In this document: piece after piece, positions 18,141 to 29,029 of the stretch
How positions within the stretch are numbered: the first letter of the stretch is position 1
Layout: every line of letters begins with the position of its first letter
Origin: Burkholderia oklahomensis C6786
Lineage (GTDB): Bacteria; Pseudomonadota; Gammaproteobacteria; Burkholderiales; Burkholderiaceae
Assembly (NCBI RefSeq): GCF_000959365.1
Contig: NZ_CP009555.1
Span: 806,001-870,000 of the forward strand
Reading direction: 5' to 3'
DNA: 64,000 bases
Notes under the pieces: generated by a model
Seen by the model: only the letters and a program-made list of their open reading frames with translations
Told to the model about the DNA's origin: nothing
Database searches by the model: none
Program-made: the position numbers and the translations under genes

Positions 18141-19397
18141 TCAGGGGAACGCCTTCATCCCGAGCAGCGCCGCGACCGCGAAACCGGAGACGTTCGTCTC
18201 CTGGTCGGGCGAGCCGGGATAATCGTGGATGCCGTACGTCTGCGGATCGAGCACGTTGTTCACGATCCACGGCAGCGTCGTCGACGGCGCCTGCATGCCC
18301 TGCGTCGGCGCCCCGAGCAGCAGGATCACGTTGGACAGCGCGTAGGCGGGATCGGTCGACGGCGAGCGAATGCTGCCATCGGCAGCCGTCTGATTGATCA
18401 TCCACTGGATCGAGCCGATGCTCTGCGAATTGGCGCCGAACACCCACGGCAGGTAGCCCTGCGGGAAAATCGTGTCGATGCCGAGATCCGAATCCAGCGG
18501 CGCGCCCGTGTCGCGGCCGACCGAGTAACGCTGCGCGTCCGCCATGTAGAACTGCGACGGCACGTTGGCCTTCAGGAAGGACGCCTTCGCCGCGTAGTTC
18601 GGATTGTCCGGGAACAGCAGCGCGCCCGCGTTCATGCCGAGATAGACGTCGCCCTGATCCGCCGCGTACTCGTATGGCCAGAACTGCCACGTGGTGCTGC
18701 CGACGGGCAGTTGCCACGAGCTGCCCGAATAGCCGCTCGGGTTGATGTTCTTCGCCAGGACGAAGTCGAGTGCCGCGCGCGCGTTGGCGCCGTACTGGGT
18801 CACCAGCGCCGTGCTGCCCGTCAGTTGACGGTCGAGATAGAGCAGGTAGACGAACAGCGCGGACGTCGCATCGACGCCGCGCACGTCGGCGATGCCGTCG
18901 CCCGGCGATGTCGCGATCGGATCGTACGGCGGTGTCATCGAATACGCGTAACGCCAGCTGCCTATCCAGTTCGGGTCGGTCATCTCCTCGCGGGCGGCGA
19001 GCCACGCGATGCCTTTCTCGAGGCCGGTCAGGTATTTGGCGTCGTGCGTGGCGCCGTAGGCGGCGGCGAGACCGATCAACGCGTACTCCATGTCGGAATC
19101 CGTGTTGGCGGTGCCGGTGTCGGCCTCGTCGGGAATCGCGCCGTTGATGTCCTGCTGCGCGAGGATGAAGTCCGCGATATGCAGCGCCATCGTGCTCTGC
19201 GTGCTGGTGCTGCTGGTGGTGGTGGTGCTCGACGTGCCGGAACTGGTCGATGTGTTCGAACCGTTCCGGCCTTTGAGGGTGCTCGCGCCGGGCGCGCCGC
19301 CCGAGCCGTCCGAGCCGCCGCAACCGGCGGTCATCAGGGTGACGGATGCGCAAAGCGCTGCACTGATCAAGGTCCGAGTGCTTCTTGGAAGTGCCAT
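18141..19397 (-). CDS. Lipoprotein with predicted alpha/alpha-toroid body, function unknown
   Basis: A 418-residue protein with a lipoprotein signal peptide (lipobox TAGC, cysteine at about residue 26), followed by a Gly-rich stretch and a Ser/Thr-rich linker (about 46-68) that would hold it away from the membrane. The body has repeated helical elements such as SDMEYALIGLAAAYGATHD, TSALFVYLLYLDRQL and NVSGFAVAALLGMKAF, with many Trp/Tyr/Asp residues. The pattern suggests an (alpha/alpha)6 barrel like those of glycoside hydrolases or terpenoid-cyclase-like proteins, but I cannot name a family or catalytic residues. No sugar-utilisation or export genes are beside it; neighbours are chrA and sodB. 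It appears to be a single-gene unit. Confidence 0.75.
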   Translation of the reverse strand: MALPRSTRTLISAALCASVTLMTAGCGGSDGSGGAPGASTLKGRNGSNTSTSSGTSSTTTTSSTSTQSTMALHIADFILAQQDINGAIPDEADTGTANTDSDMEYALIGLAAAYGATHDAKYLTGLEKGIAWLAAREEMTDPNWIGSWRYAYSMTPPYDPIATSPGDGIADVRGVDATSALFVYLLYLDRQLTGSTALVTQYGANARAALDFVLAKNINPSGYSGSSWQLPVGSTTWQFWPYEYAADQGDVYLGMNAGALLFPDNPNYAAKASFLKANVPSQFYMADAQRYSVGRDTGAPLDSDLGIDTIFPQGYLPWVFGANSQSIGSIQWMINQTAADGSIRSPSTDPAYALSNVILLLGAPTQGMQAPSTTLPWIVNNVLDPQTYGIHDYPGSPDQETNVSGFAVAALLGMKAFP

Positions 19398-19831
19398 GGT
19401 TATGTATCAGCCTTTTCTAAGAGAAAGAAAAGTACCGCGCCCCCCCGGACGCGACGGCACACTACGTGCCGGACAGCGGTGCGAACACCGTCGTCCGGCG
19501 AAATCGGGCGTGGCGGGTACTGCGCCACGCCCCGAAAAAAAAATGGAACCGCAATCGCTCACTCGAAGCGCGCGGTGAATGGAAGCATCGGCCGGCCGCT
19601 GCGATTCGACCCCTGGCGAGCGGGGGCGCCCCGCTCGTCGGCGCCGAAATTCACGACCACCGGCCAATCTGCCGATGAAATGACAACGTGATGCAAGTAG
19701 GGTGAGCCCCCGTTAAAGGCGAAAAAAAAGCCCTCCGATGGAGGGCTTTTTCTTCGAGACTGATTCGAAATCTTGTCACTGCGTATCGCTCGATTTTTTC
19801 CGAACTGAAATTGTCAGATGACGGAGGCCGC
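19398..19831. other. Intergenic 434 bp upstream of the lipoprotein gene
   Basis: Holds the probable promoter region of the lipoprotein gene on the reverse strand and the terminator shared with sodB (19724-19753). By eye it is less GC-rich than its surroundings, with poly-A and poly-C runs near 19430-19550. No gene is supported. Confidence 0.5.
19724..19753 (-). terminator. Terminator downstream of sodB
   Basis: Stem GCCCTCC/GGAGGGC with a 3-nt loop, flanked by an A run on one side and a T run on the other, so it can work in both directions. It lies about 80 nt beyond the sodB stop on the reverse strand. Confidence 0.85.
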
Positions 19832-20410
19832 TTACGCGAAGTTCTTCGCGGCGAAGTCCCAGTTCACGATGTTCCAGAACGCTTCGACGAACTTCGGACG
19901 CGCGTTGCGGTAATCGATGTAGTAAGCGTGCTCCCACACGTCGATCGTGAGGAGCGGCTTGTCGGCCGTCGTGAGCGGCGTTGCCGCGTTGCTCGTCGAC
20001 ACGATGTCGAGCGAGCCGTCCGCCTTCTTCACGAGCCACGCCCAGCCCGAGCCGAAGGTGCCGACCGCTGCCTTCGTGAACGCTTCCTTGAACGCGTCGA
20101 ACGAGCCCCACTTCGCGTTGATCGCGTCGCCGAGCGCGCCCGTCGGCGCGCCGCCGCCCTGCGGCGACAGGCTGTTCCAGAAGAACGTGTGATTCCAGAT
20201 TTGCGCGGCGTTGTTGAAGATGCCGCCCGACGACTTCTTCACGATCTCTTCCAGCGGCAGGTTCTCGAACTCGGTGCCGGGGATCAGATTGTTCAGGTTC
20301 GTCACATAGGTCTGATGATGCTTGCCGTAGTGATACTGGATCGTCTCCTGCGAGATGTGCGGAGCGAGCGCGTCTTCAGCGTACGGCAACGGCGGGAGCG
20401 TATGAGCCAT
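19832..20410 (-). CDS. sodB: Superoxide dismutase [Fe]
   Basis: A 192-residue superoxide dismutase that converts superoxide to oxygen and hydrogen peroxide in the cytoplasm. The four metal ligands are in place: His27 (YHYGKHH), His74 (WNHTFFW), Asp157 and His161 (DVWEHAYY). Residues [14 protein letters not shown] and the GGG near 85-87 are typical of the iron type rather than the manganese type. There is no signal peptide. GAAGGAA precedes the start at slightly long spacing. It is followed by a strong terminator, and the divergent 200-bp space before xseA is short, so it is likely a single-gene unit. Confidence 0.96.
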   Translation of the reverse strand: MAHTLPPLPYAEDALAPHISQETIQYHYGKHHQTYVTNLNNLIPGTEFENLPLEEIVKKSSGGIFNNAAQIWNHTFFWNSLSPQGGGAPTGALGDAINAKWGSFDAFKEAFTKAAVGTFGSGWAWLVKKADGSLDIVSTSNAATPLTTADKPLLTIDVWEHAYYIDYRNARPKFVEAFWNIVNWDFAAKNFA

Positions 20411-20612
20411 GATCGGTTCCTTCGAAGTGTATGTAGGGGGCAATGTTGGATGCCGCGGAACGCCCGATTGTAGGCGACTCCGAATAACCCCGCAAACTCG
20501 CGGGCCTTTATCCGTCGTATCCGAAGAATCGACGTTGATGCGGCGTGCGCGGCCCGCCGATCGACGCCCGGAAAAGCGCGCGTCATCCGCGTGCCGCACA
20601 CGCGGCGCACAG

Positions 20613-21995
20613 TCAGAATGTATCCGAAAGACGCGGTTGCACGTCGGCAAGCGATACGTCCGCCGAGCCCTCCGCGAGATGCACGGTCAGCCGGCGCTGC
20701 GGCTTGAGCGCCGCGGGCGCGCGCACCGCGCGGCCCGTCTGCGCATCGATGAGCGCCGCATAGCCGCGCTCGAGCGTGCGTCGCGGACTCAGCACCTCGA
20801 GCCGCGCCGCGCACGCGGTAACGCGTGCGGCGTCGCGCTCGTGGCGCCGCTGCAGCGCGGTGTCGAGTCTTTGCGCGAGCGTCGCGAGCATTTGGCGGGC
20901 CTGCGTGAGGTCGGGCCGCGCGCGCTGCCAGCGCAGCTGCACGAGCGCGAAGCGCGCACGCGCGTCACGCACGGGCCGCGCGCCCGCCGCCGCGAGCCGC
21001 GCGGCGAGCTGGCCCACGTGCGTGGATTGGCGCTGCAGACGCTCGGCCGGACTGATCAATCGGCGCGCGAGCCAGTCGAGCTGCTGCGCGCGCAAATCGA
21101 GGCCGCGCCGCAGGCCGCGCGCGAGCGCGTTCCGCCGGTCGTTCAGCTCGCGCAACAACAGCGCGCGCTGCGGGCTCACGAGCTCGGCCGCGCCGGTCGG
21201 CGTCGGCGCGCGCACGTCAGCCGCGAAATCGGCGATCGTGAAATCGGTCTCATGGCCGACGCCGCAGACGACGGGCACCTCGCTCGCCGCGATCGCGCGC
21301 GCGAGCCCCTCGTCGTTGAACGACCACAAGTCTTCGATCGAGCCGCCGCCGCGGCAGACGATCAGCACGTCGACCTCGCGCCGCGCGTTCGCGGCCTCGA
21401 CCATCGCAGCAAGCTTCTCCGCCGCGCCCGCGCCCTGCACGGGCGCCGGGTAGACGATCACCGGCACGTGCGGCGCGCGGCGCGACAGCGTCGTCAGCAC
21501 GTCGCGCAGCGCGGCCGCCTGCAGCGACGTGACGATGCCGATCGCGCGCGGATGCGTCGGCAGCGGCCGCTTGCGCTCGGGCGCGAAGAGCCCTTCGGCC
21601 TCGAGCTGCGCCTTCAGCCGCAGGAACGCTTCGTAGAGCCGCCCTTGACCCGTGCGCCGGACCGCCTCGACGTTCAGCTGCACTTCGCCGCGCGGCTCGT
21701 ACATCGTGACGAGCGCGCGCACTTCGATCTTGTCGCCTTCGCGCGGCGTGAACTCCGCGTGCTGCGCGCGGCCGCGAAACATCACGCAGCGCATCTGCGC
21801 CTGCTGATCCTTGATCGAGAAGTACCAATGGCCGCTCGCCGCGCGCGTGAAGTTCGACACTTCGCCCGCGACCCACAGCAGCGGGAAGGTGCGCTCGAGC
21901 ATCGTGCCGATCGCGCGGTTGAGCGCGGACACGGGAATCACGCCGTCGCCCGCGGGCGCGCCCCCGGGGCCGGCGAAGGTGGTTTCGGAATGCAT
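20613..21995 (-). CDS. xseA: Exodeoxyribonuclease VII large subunit
   Basis: A 460-residue protein, the large subunit of exonuclease VII, which degrades single-stranded DNA from both ends together with XseB. The N-terminal OB fold is visible ([27 protein letters not shown]), followed by the central nuclease core with [18 protein letters not shown], then [14 protein letters not shown] and [27 protein letters not shown]. The C-terminal half is long helices, likely a coiled coil, ending in [10 protein letters not shown] placed the start at MHSETTF, the first Met next to the conserved domain; upstream in-frame codons translate as unlikely Arg/Pro-rich sequence. No xseB is adjacent. Confidence 0.93.
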   Translation of the reverse strand: MHSETTFAGPGGAPAGDGVIPVSALNRAIGTMLERTFPLLWVAGEVSNFTRAASGHWYFSIKDQQAQMRCVMFRGRAQHAEFTPREGDKIEVRALVTMYEPRGEVQLNVEAVRRTGQGRLYEAFLRLKAQLEAEGLFAPERKRPLPTHPRAIGIVTSLQAAALRDVLTTLSRRAPHVPVIVYPAPVQGAGAAEKLAAMVEAANARREVDVLIVCRGGGSIEDLWSFNDEGLARAIAASEVPVVCGVGHETDFTIADFAADVRAPTPTGAAELVSPQRALLLRELNDRRNALARGLRRGLDLRAQQLDWLARRLISPAERLQRQSTHVGQLAARLAAAGARPVRDARARFALVQLRWQRARPDLTQARQMLATLAQRLDTALQRRHERDAARVTACAARLEVLSPRRTLERGYAALIDAQTGRAVRAPAALKPQRRLTVHLAEGSADVSLADVQPRLSDTF

Positions 21996-22434
21996 GGACG
22001 CTCGGAAAATTTCAGGCGGCCCAACGATAGACCGCCTCGGCGCGCGCGGCAAGCCGATCGTGCAGGGCCTCGCAAGTGTCCACACCATGCGGGAAACGGG
22101 GACGGGGCTGTAACAATCTCCTCGAAACCCCTGATGATTTCGAACAACCCACTGATTTCAATCATTTTTTTTGAGAATTCGACACGCATCTCGCCGACCG
22201 GAAGCCCGCCGCACGGCCCTGCCGGACGCATCGACGCGGAGTTTTTCACAGAGTTATCCACAGGCTGTTCAAATCCGCGACATCGCGGCGCGCGACGCTT
22301 GCCGCATCCGTGCGACTTGCCGGCCGCGCGGCGGGCGCGCTAGAGTGCCGCCTTTCGAAGACCGCGCGGCCGCCGGCCGCCTTCCGGAGAAACGTGTTGA
22401 CGAATCCGTCCTCAGCCGCGCTGCGCGGCGCGCC
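21996..22434. other. Intergenic 439 bp between divergent xseA and lpxK
   Basis: Contains an AT-rich segment (about 22110-22190) that is the best candidate for promoter activity, and a perfect DnaA-box match at 22254-22262. No gene is supported. Confidence 0.55.
22254..22262 (+). other. Perfect DnaA-box match TTATCCACA
   Basis: Exact match to the strong DnaA-binding 9-mer, 173 bp upstream of the lpxK start in an AT-richer gap. A lone box is not an origin; it could affect local transcription or be chance. Confidence 0.4.
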
Positions 22435-23463
22435 ATGAACGCGCAGCCGGGACTCCTCGCGCGCGCAGAAGCGCGCCTGACCCGCGAGTGGCAGCGCCGC
22501 GGCGCGCTCGCATGGGCGCTCACGCCGCTCGCGTGCGTGTTCGGCGCGATCGCCGCGCTGCGCCGCGCCGCCTATGCGCGCGGCTGGAAGGAGCGGATCG
22601 ATTGCGGCGTGCCCGTCGTCGTCGTCGGCAACGTGACGGTCGGCGGCACCGGCAAGACGCCGACCGTGATCGCGCTCGTCGACGCATTGCGCGCCGCGGG
22701 CTTCACGCCGGGCGTCGTGTCGCGCGGCTACGGCGCGAAGATCGTCGCGCCCGCCGCGGTCACGCCCGCGTCGTCGCCGAAGCAGGCGGGCGACGAGCCG
22801 CTCCTGATCGCGCGCCGCACGCTCGCGCCCGTGTGGGTGTGCCCGGACCGCGTCGCGGCCGTGCGCGCGCTCACGGCCGCGCATCCGGACGTCGACGTCG
22901 TCGTCAGCGACGACGGCCTGCAGCACTACCGGCTCGCGCGCACGGTCGAGATCGTCGTGTTCGATCATCGCCTGGGCGGCAACGGCTTCCTGCTGCCCGC
23001 CGGGCCGCTGCGCGAGCCGCTTTCGCGCCGCCGCGACGCGACGCTCGTCAACGATCCGTACAGCCGCGCACTGCCGCCGTGGCCCGACACGTTCGCGCTC
23101 ACGCTCGCGCCCGGCGACGCGTGGCATCTCGATCGGCCATCGCGCCGCAAACCGCTCGCGCAGTTCGCGGGCGAGCGCGTGCTCGCCGCGGCGGGCATCG
23201 GCGCGCCCGAGCGCTTCTTCGCGACGCTGCGCGCGGCGGGCGTCGCGCCCGCGACGCGCGCGCTGCCCGACCATTACGCGTTCGCCGACAATCCGTTCGT
23301 CGACGATCATTTCGATGCGATCCTGATCACCGAGAAGGATGCAGTAAAATTGGGGACTTCGTGGCGCGACGCTCGAATCTGGGTCGTCCCGGTCGAAGCC
23401 GCGCTCGACCCTCGCCTTATCGCTCTCGTTGTGGAGAAACTCCGTGGACGCACGCCTGCTTGA
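22435..23463 (+). CDS. lpxK: Tetraacyldisaccharide 4'-kinase
   Basis: A 342-residue inner-membrane-associated kinase that phosphorylates the 4' position of the lipid A disaccharide precursor. An N-terminal hydrophobic helix (about residues 25-45) precedes the P-loop [12 protein letters not shown] at 65-76. Later motifs are [31 protein letters not shown] with its DDGLQH catalytic signature, and ITEKDAVK. Length fits the family. The 3' end overlaps the Trm112-like gene by 20 nt, and kdsB and adk follow, so lpxK probably leads an envelope-synthesis operon. The ATG is preceded by weak ribosome-binding sequence only. Confidence 0.95.
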   Translation: MNAQPGLLARAEARLTREWQRRGALAWALTPLACVFGAIAALRRAAYARGWKERIDCGVPVVVVGNVTVGGTGKTPTVIALVDALRAAGFTPGVVSRGYGAKIVAPAAVTPASSPKQAGDEPLLIARRTLAPVWVCPDRVAAVRALTAAHPDVDVVVSDDGLQHYRLARTVEIVVFDHRLGGNGFLLPAGPLREPLSRRRDATLVNDPYSRALPPWPDTFALTLAPGDAWHLDRPSRRKPLAQFAGERVLAAAGIGAPERFFATLRAAGVAPATRALPDHYAFADNPFVDDHFDAILITEKDAVKLGTSWRDARIWVVPVEAALDPRLIALVVEKLRGRTPA

Positions 23464-23650
23464 AATCCTTGTATGCCCGATTTGCAAGGGCCCGCTCCAC
23501 TACGACCGCGGCGCGCAGGAGCTCGTCTGCAACGCCGACAAGCTCGCGTACCCGATCCGCGACGGCATCCCGGTGATGCTCGTCGACGAAGCGCGCCAGA
23601 CGGTCGAAGGCACGCCGGTCGATCCGGCCGGCCCCGCTCAAGGCCGCTGA
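23444..23650 (+). CDS. Trm112-family small protein (UPF0434)
   Basis: A 68-residue protein starting at a GTG; GGAG lies just upstream and the protein aligns with UPF0434 members from this point. It shows a small zinc-ribbon-like shape: CPICKGPL near the N-terminus, [20 protein letters not shown] and a short tail. Only three cysteines are seen, so a full four-Cys zinc site is absent. Trm112 relatives act as partners for methyltransferases, but the bacterial role is unsettled. Its position between lpxK (20-nt overlap) and kdsB is widely conserved in gamma- and betaproteobacteria. Confidence 0.9.
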   Translation: MDARLLEILVCPICKGPLHYDRGAQELVCNADKLAYPIRDGIPVMLVDEARQTVEGTPVDPAGPAQGR

Positions 23651-23804
23651 CGAAAGCGCCGCGCGCCGATCGTTTCGCATCGCGCGCGCCTTCGTCGTTC
23701 CGCCCGAGCGCCGGCGCCGAACCGCCGACCGCCCGGCCCAACGCCGCCGCCCGCCTCGCCAGGCGGGTGCATGTTCCGAACCCTATCCGCTTCGCGCACG
23801 TCCG

Positions 23805-24596
23805 ATGACCTCCCCGCTCCCTTTCGTCGCCGTCGTTCCCGCCCGTCTCGCCTCGACCCGCCTGCCGAACAAGCCGCTCGCCGATCTCGGCGGCAAGCCG
23901 ATGGTCGTGCGCGTCGCCGAACGCGCGCGCGAAGCCGGCGCGCAGCAGGTGCTCGTCGCGTCCGACGCGCAAAGCGTGCTCGACGCGGTGCGCGAGCACG
24001 GCTTCGACGCGGTGCTGACGCGCGCCGACCACCCGTCCGGCACCGACCGTCTCGCGGAAGTCGCCGCGAAGCTCGGCTTCGGCGACGACACGATCGTCGT
24101 CAACGTGCAGGGCGACGAGCCGCTGATCGATCCGCAACTGGTCCGCGACGTAGCGTCGCACCTCGCCGCGCATCCGTCGTGCGCGATCGCGACGGCCGCG
24201 CACCCGCTGCACGACGCGCAGGACGTGTTCAACCCGAACTACGTGAAGGTCGTGCTCGATGCGAACGGCGTCGCGCTGTACTTCTCGCGCGCGCCGATTC
24301 CGTGGTCGCGCGACGCGTACCTGCCGCACTGGCCGAACGTGGCCGCGATGCCCGCGCCGACGTGCCCGGTCTATCGGCACATCGGCCTTTACGCGTATCG
24401 CGCACGCTTCCTGCGCACGTATCCAACGCTCGCGCAAGCGCCGATCGAGGCGGCCGAGCAGCTCGAGCAACTGCGCGCGATGTGGCACGGCGAGCGCATT
24501 GCCGTGCTCGTCACCGAGCACGCGCCCGAAGCCGGCATCGACACGCCGGCCGATCTCGAACGGGTGCAGGCCCTTTTTCAGTCTCGCGCCAAATAA
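23805..24596 (+). CDS. kdsB: 3-deoxy-manno-octulosonate cytidylyltransferase
   Basis: A 263-residue cytoplasmic enzyme that activates KDO with CTP to give CMP-KDO for lipopolysaccharide core synthesis. The nucleotide-binding start is [21 protein letters not shown], and [11 protein letters not shown] is the substrate and metal signature. [17 protein letters not shown] and [14 protein letters not shown] complete the family pattern. It lies 154 nt after the Trm112-like gene on the same strand, and adk follows after 211 nt, so it may be read from the lpxK transcript or have its own promoter. Confidence 0.96.
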   Translation: MTSPLPFVAVVPARLASTRLPNKPLADLGGKPMVVRVAERAREAGAQQVLVASDAQSVLDAVREHGFDAVLTRADHPSGTDRLAEVAAKLGFGDDTIVVNVQGDEPLIDPQLVRDVASHLAAHPSCAIATAAHPLHDAQDVFNPNYVKVVLDANGVALYFSRAPIPWSRDAYLPHWPNVAAMPAPTCPVYRHIGLYAYRARFLRTYPTLAQAPIEAAEQLEQLRAMWHGERIAVLVTEHAPEAGIDTPADLERVQALFQSRAK

Positions 24597-24768
24597 CCCA
24601 TGGCATAATCGGGCGATTGTGCGAGCGATCCGCCCGCGCCGCTCACCGAGATTCGCCCCAAGCCCGCCGTCATTCGCCGGCCGCCGCGCGTCGCTTCCGA
24701 CGCGCCGCAGTCAGACCGGCCGACCGCGCTTGCGGCAGAACCGCCGAGCCGCGCAGCCGATGCGATAG

Positions 24769-25470
<702 letters not shown>

Positions 25471-25520
25471 CGACGCCAGGACGAAGCGCGGCGCACGCCG
25501 CCCGTCCATGACGGCAAGCA

Positions 25521-25547
25521 AACCGCCCTCCCCGGGCGGTTTTTTTT
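25521..25547 (+). terminator. Rho-independent terminator after adk
   Basis: Stem AACCGCCC/GGGCGGTT with a 5-nt loop and a run of eight T, 50 nt downstream of the adk stop. Confidence 0.92.
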
Positions 25548-25664
25548 CGTCCGGTCGTTCGCTTCGCGCCGCGCTTTGGCGGCCGCTCGTACAATCGTCG
25601 CCAAGCGCGTGGCGCTTCACGACATTCGAACGACATTCATTCCAATCCAGGAGAAGGAGCAAAC

Positions 25665-26423
25665 ATGGAGATTCGCGACAACGTCTTCCTGATCACGGGC
25701 GGCGCATCGGGGCTCGGCGCGGGCACCGCGCGCCTCTTGACCGAAGCGGGCGGCAAGGTCGTGCTCGCCGACCTCAATCAGGACGCGGGCGAAGCGCTCG
25801 CGCGCGAGCTGGGCGGCGCGTTCGTCAAGTGCGATGTCGCGCGCGAGGACGACGCGCAGGCGGCCGTCACGGCCGCGACGAAGCTCGGCACGCTGCGCGG
25901 GCTCGTCAACTGCGCGGGCATCGCGCCCGCGTCGAAGACCGTCGGCAAGGACGGCCCGCACCCGCTCGACCTGTTCGCGAAGACGATCACGGTGAACCTG
26001 ATCGGCACGTTCAACATGATCCGCGTCGCCGCCGCCGCGATGGCCGCGAACGAGCCGACGCAAACGGGCGAGCGCGGCGTGATCGTCAGCACCGCATCGG
26101 TTGCCGCGTTCGACGGCCAGATCGGCCAGGCTGCGTACGCGGCGTCGAAGGCGGGCGTCGCGGGCATGACGCTGCCGATTGCGCGCGACCTGTCGCGCAA
26201 CGCGATCCGCGTGATGACGATCGCGCCCGGCCTCTTCGAAACGCCGATGCTGCTCGGAATGCCGAAGGAAGTGCAGGACGCGCTCGGCGCGATGGTGCCG
26301 TTTCCGCCGCGCCTCGGCAAGCCGGCGGAATACGCGATGCTCGTCAAGCAGATCTTCGAGAACCCGATGCTCAACGGCGAAGTGATCCGCCTCGACGGCG
26401 CGATCCGGATGCAGCCGAAGTAG
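25665..26423 (+). CDS. Short-chain dehydrogenase, 3-hydroxyacyl-CoA dehydrogenase type II-like
   Basis: A 252-residue SDR enzyme with NAD as the likely cofactor (Asp after strand 2, LADLNQ). The cofactor loop is [13 protein letters not shown] at about 10-22; [10 protein letters not shown] is the NNAG-type motif; the catalytic Ser and Tyr-x3-Lys are in [24 protein letters not shown]. The overall sequence, including [16 protein letters not shown] and the end DGAIRMQPK, closely follows the HSD17B10 (type II 3-hydroxyacyl-CoA dehydrogenase) group, which works on short-chain or branched 3-hydroxyacyl-CoA. An AGGAGAAGGAG ribosome site precedes the start. No beta-oxidation partner is adjacent. Confidence 0.9.
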   Translation: MEIRDNVFLITGGASGLGAGTARLLTEAGGKVVLADLNQDAGEALARELGGAFVKCDVAREDDAQAAVTAATKLGTLRGLVNCAGIAPASKTVGKDGPHPLDLFAKTITVNLIGTFNMIRVAAAAMAANEPTQTGERGVIVSTASVAAFDGQIGQAAYAASKAGVAGMTLPIARDLSRNAIRVMTIAPGLFETPMLLGMPKEVQDALGAMVPFPPRLGKPAEYAMLVKQIFENPMLNGEVIRLDGAIRMQPK

Positions 26424-26482
26424 GAAGCGGCCGCGTGCGAGGGCGGCGCTGCGTGCGCGTCGCCGCGTCGCCGAACGAAGAA

Positions 26483-26514
26483 ACGCCCGCGAGATGCATG
26501 GCATCCGCGGGCGT
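26483..26514. terminator. Possible bidirectional terminator between convergent genes
   Basis: Perfect 9-bp stem ACGCCCGCG/CGCGGGCGT with a 14-nt loop between the convergent SDR and SirB1-family genes. T runs on either side are short, so termination strength is uncertain. Confidence 0.45.
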
Positions 26515-26627
26515 CGTTACATCGTATGGTCAGATCCGAGCGGACGTTCGAAGCGCGTCGCGCACGCTCGCTCGATCGAGCACCGGCGTTTGCGCATCAG
26601 ATGTCGCCCCGTGCCGCTGCCCGTCGA

Positions 26628-27470
26628 TCAATCGTCTTCGTCGCGCCGCATCCGCTGCCGCAATTCGCCGACCTGCGCCTCGACGATCGTCGCATCGGCC
26701 GCGTCGGGCCGCTCGCCGAGATACGTCTCCAGATCCTCGAGCGCCGGCCGCAGGTAATCGAGCCGCGCATACGCGAAGCCGCGGTCGCGCAGTTCGTCGA
26801 GCTGTCCCGGCAGCAGGATCACGAGCCGCTCCTGCACGCCGAGCAGCCGCTGCCAGCGTTCCGTCTGCAGATAGACGGCCTTCAGGTTGTTCAGCATCCG
26901 CGCGACGACCTCGCGATCCGTCGCCGGCTGCAGCAGCGCGCGCAGCACGCTCGTCGTGCCGCCGTCGGTGCGGGTGACGTACGGCTCGAGCATCTCGACG
27001 AGCTCCGATTCCGACAACGAGCGCCCCGTCGTCGGATCGAGGATCGCGTCGCCGTCGGGCAGCGCGATGCGCAGCAGGAAGTGCCCGGGGAACGACACGC
27101 CGCGCGCCGGCACGCCGACCTGCTCGGCGAGCTCCAGATACAGCACCGCGAGCGAGATCGGAATCCCGCGGCGGCGCTTCAGCACCATGTTCAGGTAGCT
27201 GTTGTCCGGGTCGTAGTAATCGTTGTGGTTGCACGCGAAACCGAGTTCGCGGAAGAAGAAGTCGTTCAGCAGCGCGAGCTTGCCGCTCGCGCCGGCGCCG
27301 TCCGGCAGGCGCTTGACGAGCCGCGCCGCGAGCGCGTCGAGCTCGGCCAGCACGCCTTGCAGGTCCACGTCGGGATAGACGTCCTGCGCGAGCGACAGCG
27401 CCGCCTCGGTGAGCGGCAGGCCGTCGTCTTCGGCGACGAGCGAACTGAAATAGTCGAGAACGCGAGTCAT
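26628..27470 (-). CDS. SirB1-family protein (transglutaminase-like core with TPR)
   Basis: A 280-residue cytoplasmic protein. The middle matches the transglutaminase-like core-2 domain: FACNHNDYYDPDNSYLNMVL, then RRGIPISLAVLYLELAEQVGVP and GVSFPGHFLLR. The C-terminal part carries TPR-like helices (NNLKAVYLQTERWQRLLGVQERLVIL to LEDLETYLGERPDA). This combination defines the SirB1/DUF2989-like family, whose biochemical role is unknown; it is often found with prmC or murJ. It begins 8 nt after the end of murJ on the same strand, so it is very likely cotranscribed. Confidence 0.88.
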   Translation of the reverse strand: MTRVLDYFSSLVAEDDGLPLTEAALSLAQDVYPDVDLQGVLAELDALAARLVKRLPDGAGASGKLALLNDFFFRELGFACNHNDYYDPDNSYLNMVLKRRRGIPISLAVLYLELAEQVGVPARGVSFPGHFLLRIALPDGDAILDPTTGRSLSESELVEMLEPYVTRTDGGTTSVLRALLQPATDREVVARMLNNLKAVYLQTERWQRLLGVQERLVILLPGQLDELRDRGFAYARLDYLRPALEDLETYLGERPDAADATIVEAQVGELRQRMRRDEDD

Positions 27471-27478
27471 GGAATCCG

Positions 27479-29029
27479 TTACTTGGCGCGTCGTCTGAAG
27501 TACGCGTATTTGAAGCCCATCAGCCACAACATACCAAAATATAGTGCAGCGAACAGAACGAGGCAGGCGCCCATCAGCGCGATCCGCTCGAACGGCACCG
27601 CGCGCATCGCGGTCCAGTCGAAGTTGAGCGCGAGCCAGTGCATCACGCCCGCGAGCACGAGCGACGCGCCCGTGAGCTGCACGAAGAAGCGCAGCCAGCC
27701 GGGCGACGGCTGATAGATGCCGCGGCGGCGCAGCCCGACGAACAGCAAGAAAGAATTCAGGCACGCGCCGACGCCGATGCTGAGCGTCAAGCCCGCCGTG
27801 CCGATGATCGGCACGAACACATAGTTCGACAGCTGCGTGACGACGAGCACGCCGATCGCGATCTTCACCGGCGTCTTGATGTCCTGCTTCGCGTAGAAGC
27901 CGGGCGCGAGGATCTTGATGAGGATGATGCCGACGAGGCCGATCCCGTACGCGGCGAGCGCGCGCGCGACCATCGTGACCGTGTGCGCGTCGAATTTGCC
28001 GTAGTTGAAGAGCGTCGCCGTCAACGGCTCGGCGAAGAAGAAGAGCGCGAGCGCGCTCGGCGCGGCCAACAGGAAAGTGACCCGCAGCCCCCAGTCGAGG
28101 AGCGCCGAATACTCGGTCGAATCGGCATCGACGTGCGCCTTCGACAGGCTCGGCAGCAGGATCGTGCCGAGCGCGACGCCGAGGAGCGCGGTCGGGAACT
28201 CCATCAGCCGGTCCGCGTAGTTGATCCACGACACGGCGCCCTGCCCGAGCCGCGACGCGATGTTCGTGTTGATGATGAGCGACAGTTGCGCGACCGACAC
28301 CGCGAACGTCGCGGGCACCATCTTTGCGAGCACGCGCTTGACGCCCGGATGCGCGAGCGCGCGCAGCGGGTTGACGCCGATCACGGGCACCATGTCGATC
28401 TTCTTCAGGCCGGGCAGTTGCACCGCGAACTGCAGGATGCCGCCCGCGATCACCGCCCATGCGAGCGCGTAGACGGGCACCTTCAGATGCGGCGCGACGA
28501 ACACGGCCGCGACGATGAACGCGACGTTCAGCAGCACGGGCGCGAACGCGGGCAGTGAGAAGCTCTTGTACGTGTTGAGCACGCCCGACGCGAGCGTCGT
28601 CAGCGAGATGAACACGATGTACGGGAACATGATCTGCGTCATCGTGACGGCGAGCGGGAATGCCTGCCCGTCCGTGCGCAGCCCCGACGCGACCGCGAAC
28701 ACGACCCACGACGCGCCGGCGATCCCGACGAGCGACAGGAGCGCGAGCGCCCACGCGAGCACGGTCGACATCGCGTCGACGAGCGCCTTCGTCGCATCGT
28801 GCCCTTTTTGATTCTTGAACTCGGCGAGAATCGGCACGAACGCCTGCGAGAACGCGCCTTCGGCGGACAGCCGGCGCAGCAGGTTCGGAATGCGGAACGC
28901 AACGTAGAACGCGTCGGTGAATTGACTGGCGCCGAACGCACGGGCGATCAGCGTCTCACGGGCCAGACCGGTCACGCGCGACAGCAGCGTGAAGCCGCTG
29001 ACCGTCAGCAGGGCTCGGAATAGATTCAT
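27479..29029 (-). CDS. murJ: Lipid II flippase MurJ (MviN)
   Basis: A 516-residue polytopic inner-membrane protein that flips the peptidoglycan precursor lipid II to the periplasmic side. Fourteen hydrophobic segments are visible. The N-terminus MNLFRALLTVSGFTLLSRVTG is the typical start, followed by ARAFGASQFTDAFYVAFRIPNLLRRL and the conserved GAFSQAFVPI segment. ATGs farther upstream do not match the family. The gene stands opposite rpsT, and SirB1 follows it with an 8-nt gap, probably in one operon. Confidence 0.96.
   Translation of the reverse strand: MNLFRALLTVSGFTLLSRVTGLARETLIARAFGASQFTDAFYVAFRIPNLLRRLSAEGAFSQAFVPILAEFKNQKGHDATKALVDAMSTVLAWALALLSLVGIAGASWVVFAVASGLRTDGQAFPLAVTMTQIMFPYIVFISLTTLASGVLNTYKSFSLPAFAPVLLNVAFIVAAVFVAPHLKVPVYALAWAVIAGGILQFAVQLPGLKKIDMVPVIGVNPLRALAHPGVKRVLAKMVPATFAVSVAQLSLIINTNIASRLGQGAVSWINYADRLMEFPTALLGVALGTILLPSLSKAHVDADSTEYSALLDWGLRVTFLLAAPSALALFFFAEPLTATLFNYGKFDAHTVTMVARALAAYGIGLVGIILIKILAPGFYAKQDIKTPVKIAIGVLVVTQLSNYVFVPIIGTAGLTLSIGVGACLNSFLLFVGLRRRGIYQPSPGWLRFFVQLTGASLVLAGVMHWLALNFDWTAMRAVPFERIALMGACLVLFAALYFGMLWLMGFKYAYFRRRAK

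Noticed and set aside
22254..22262. Replication origin
   Set aside because: A single DnaA box without dnaA, dnaN, parAB or clustered boxes is not an origin.
26628..28754. 708-codon open frame covering the SirB1 gene and much of murJ
   Set aside because: Only the last 280 codons match a family (SirB1). The upstream part is an out-of-frame reading of murJ, not a fusion protein.
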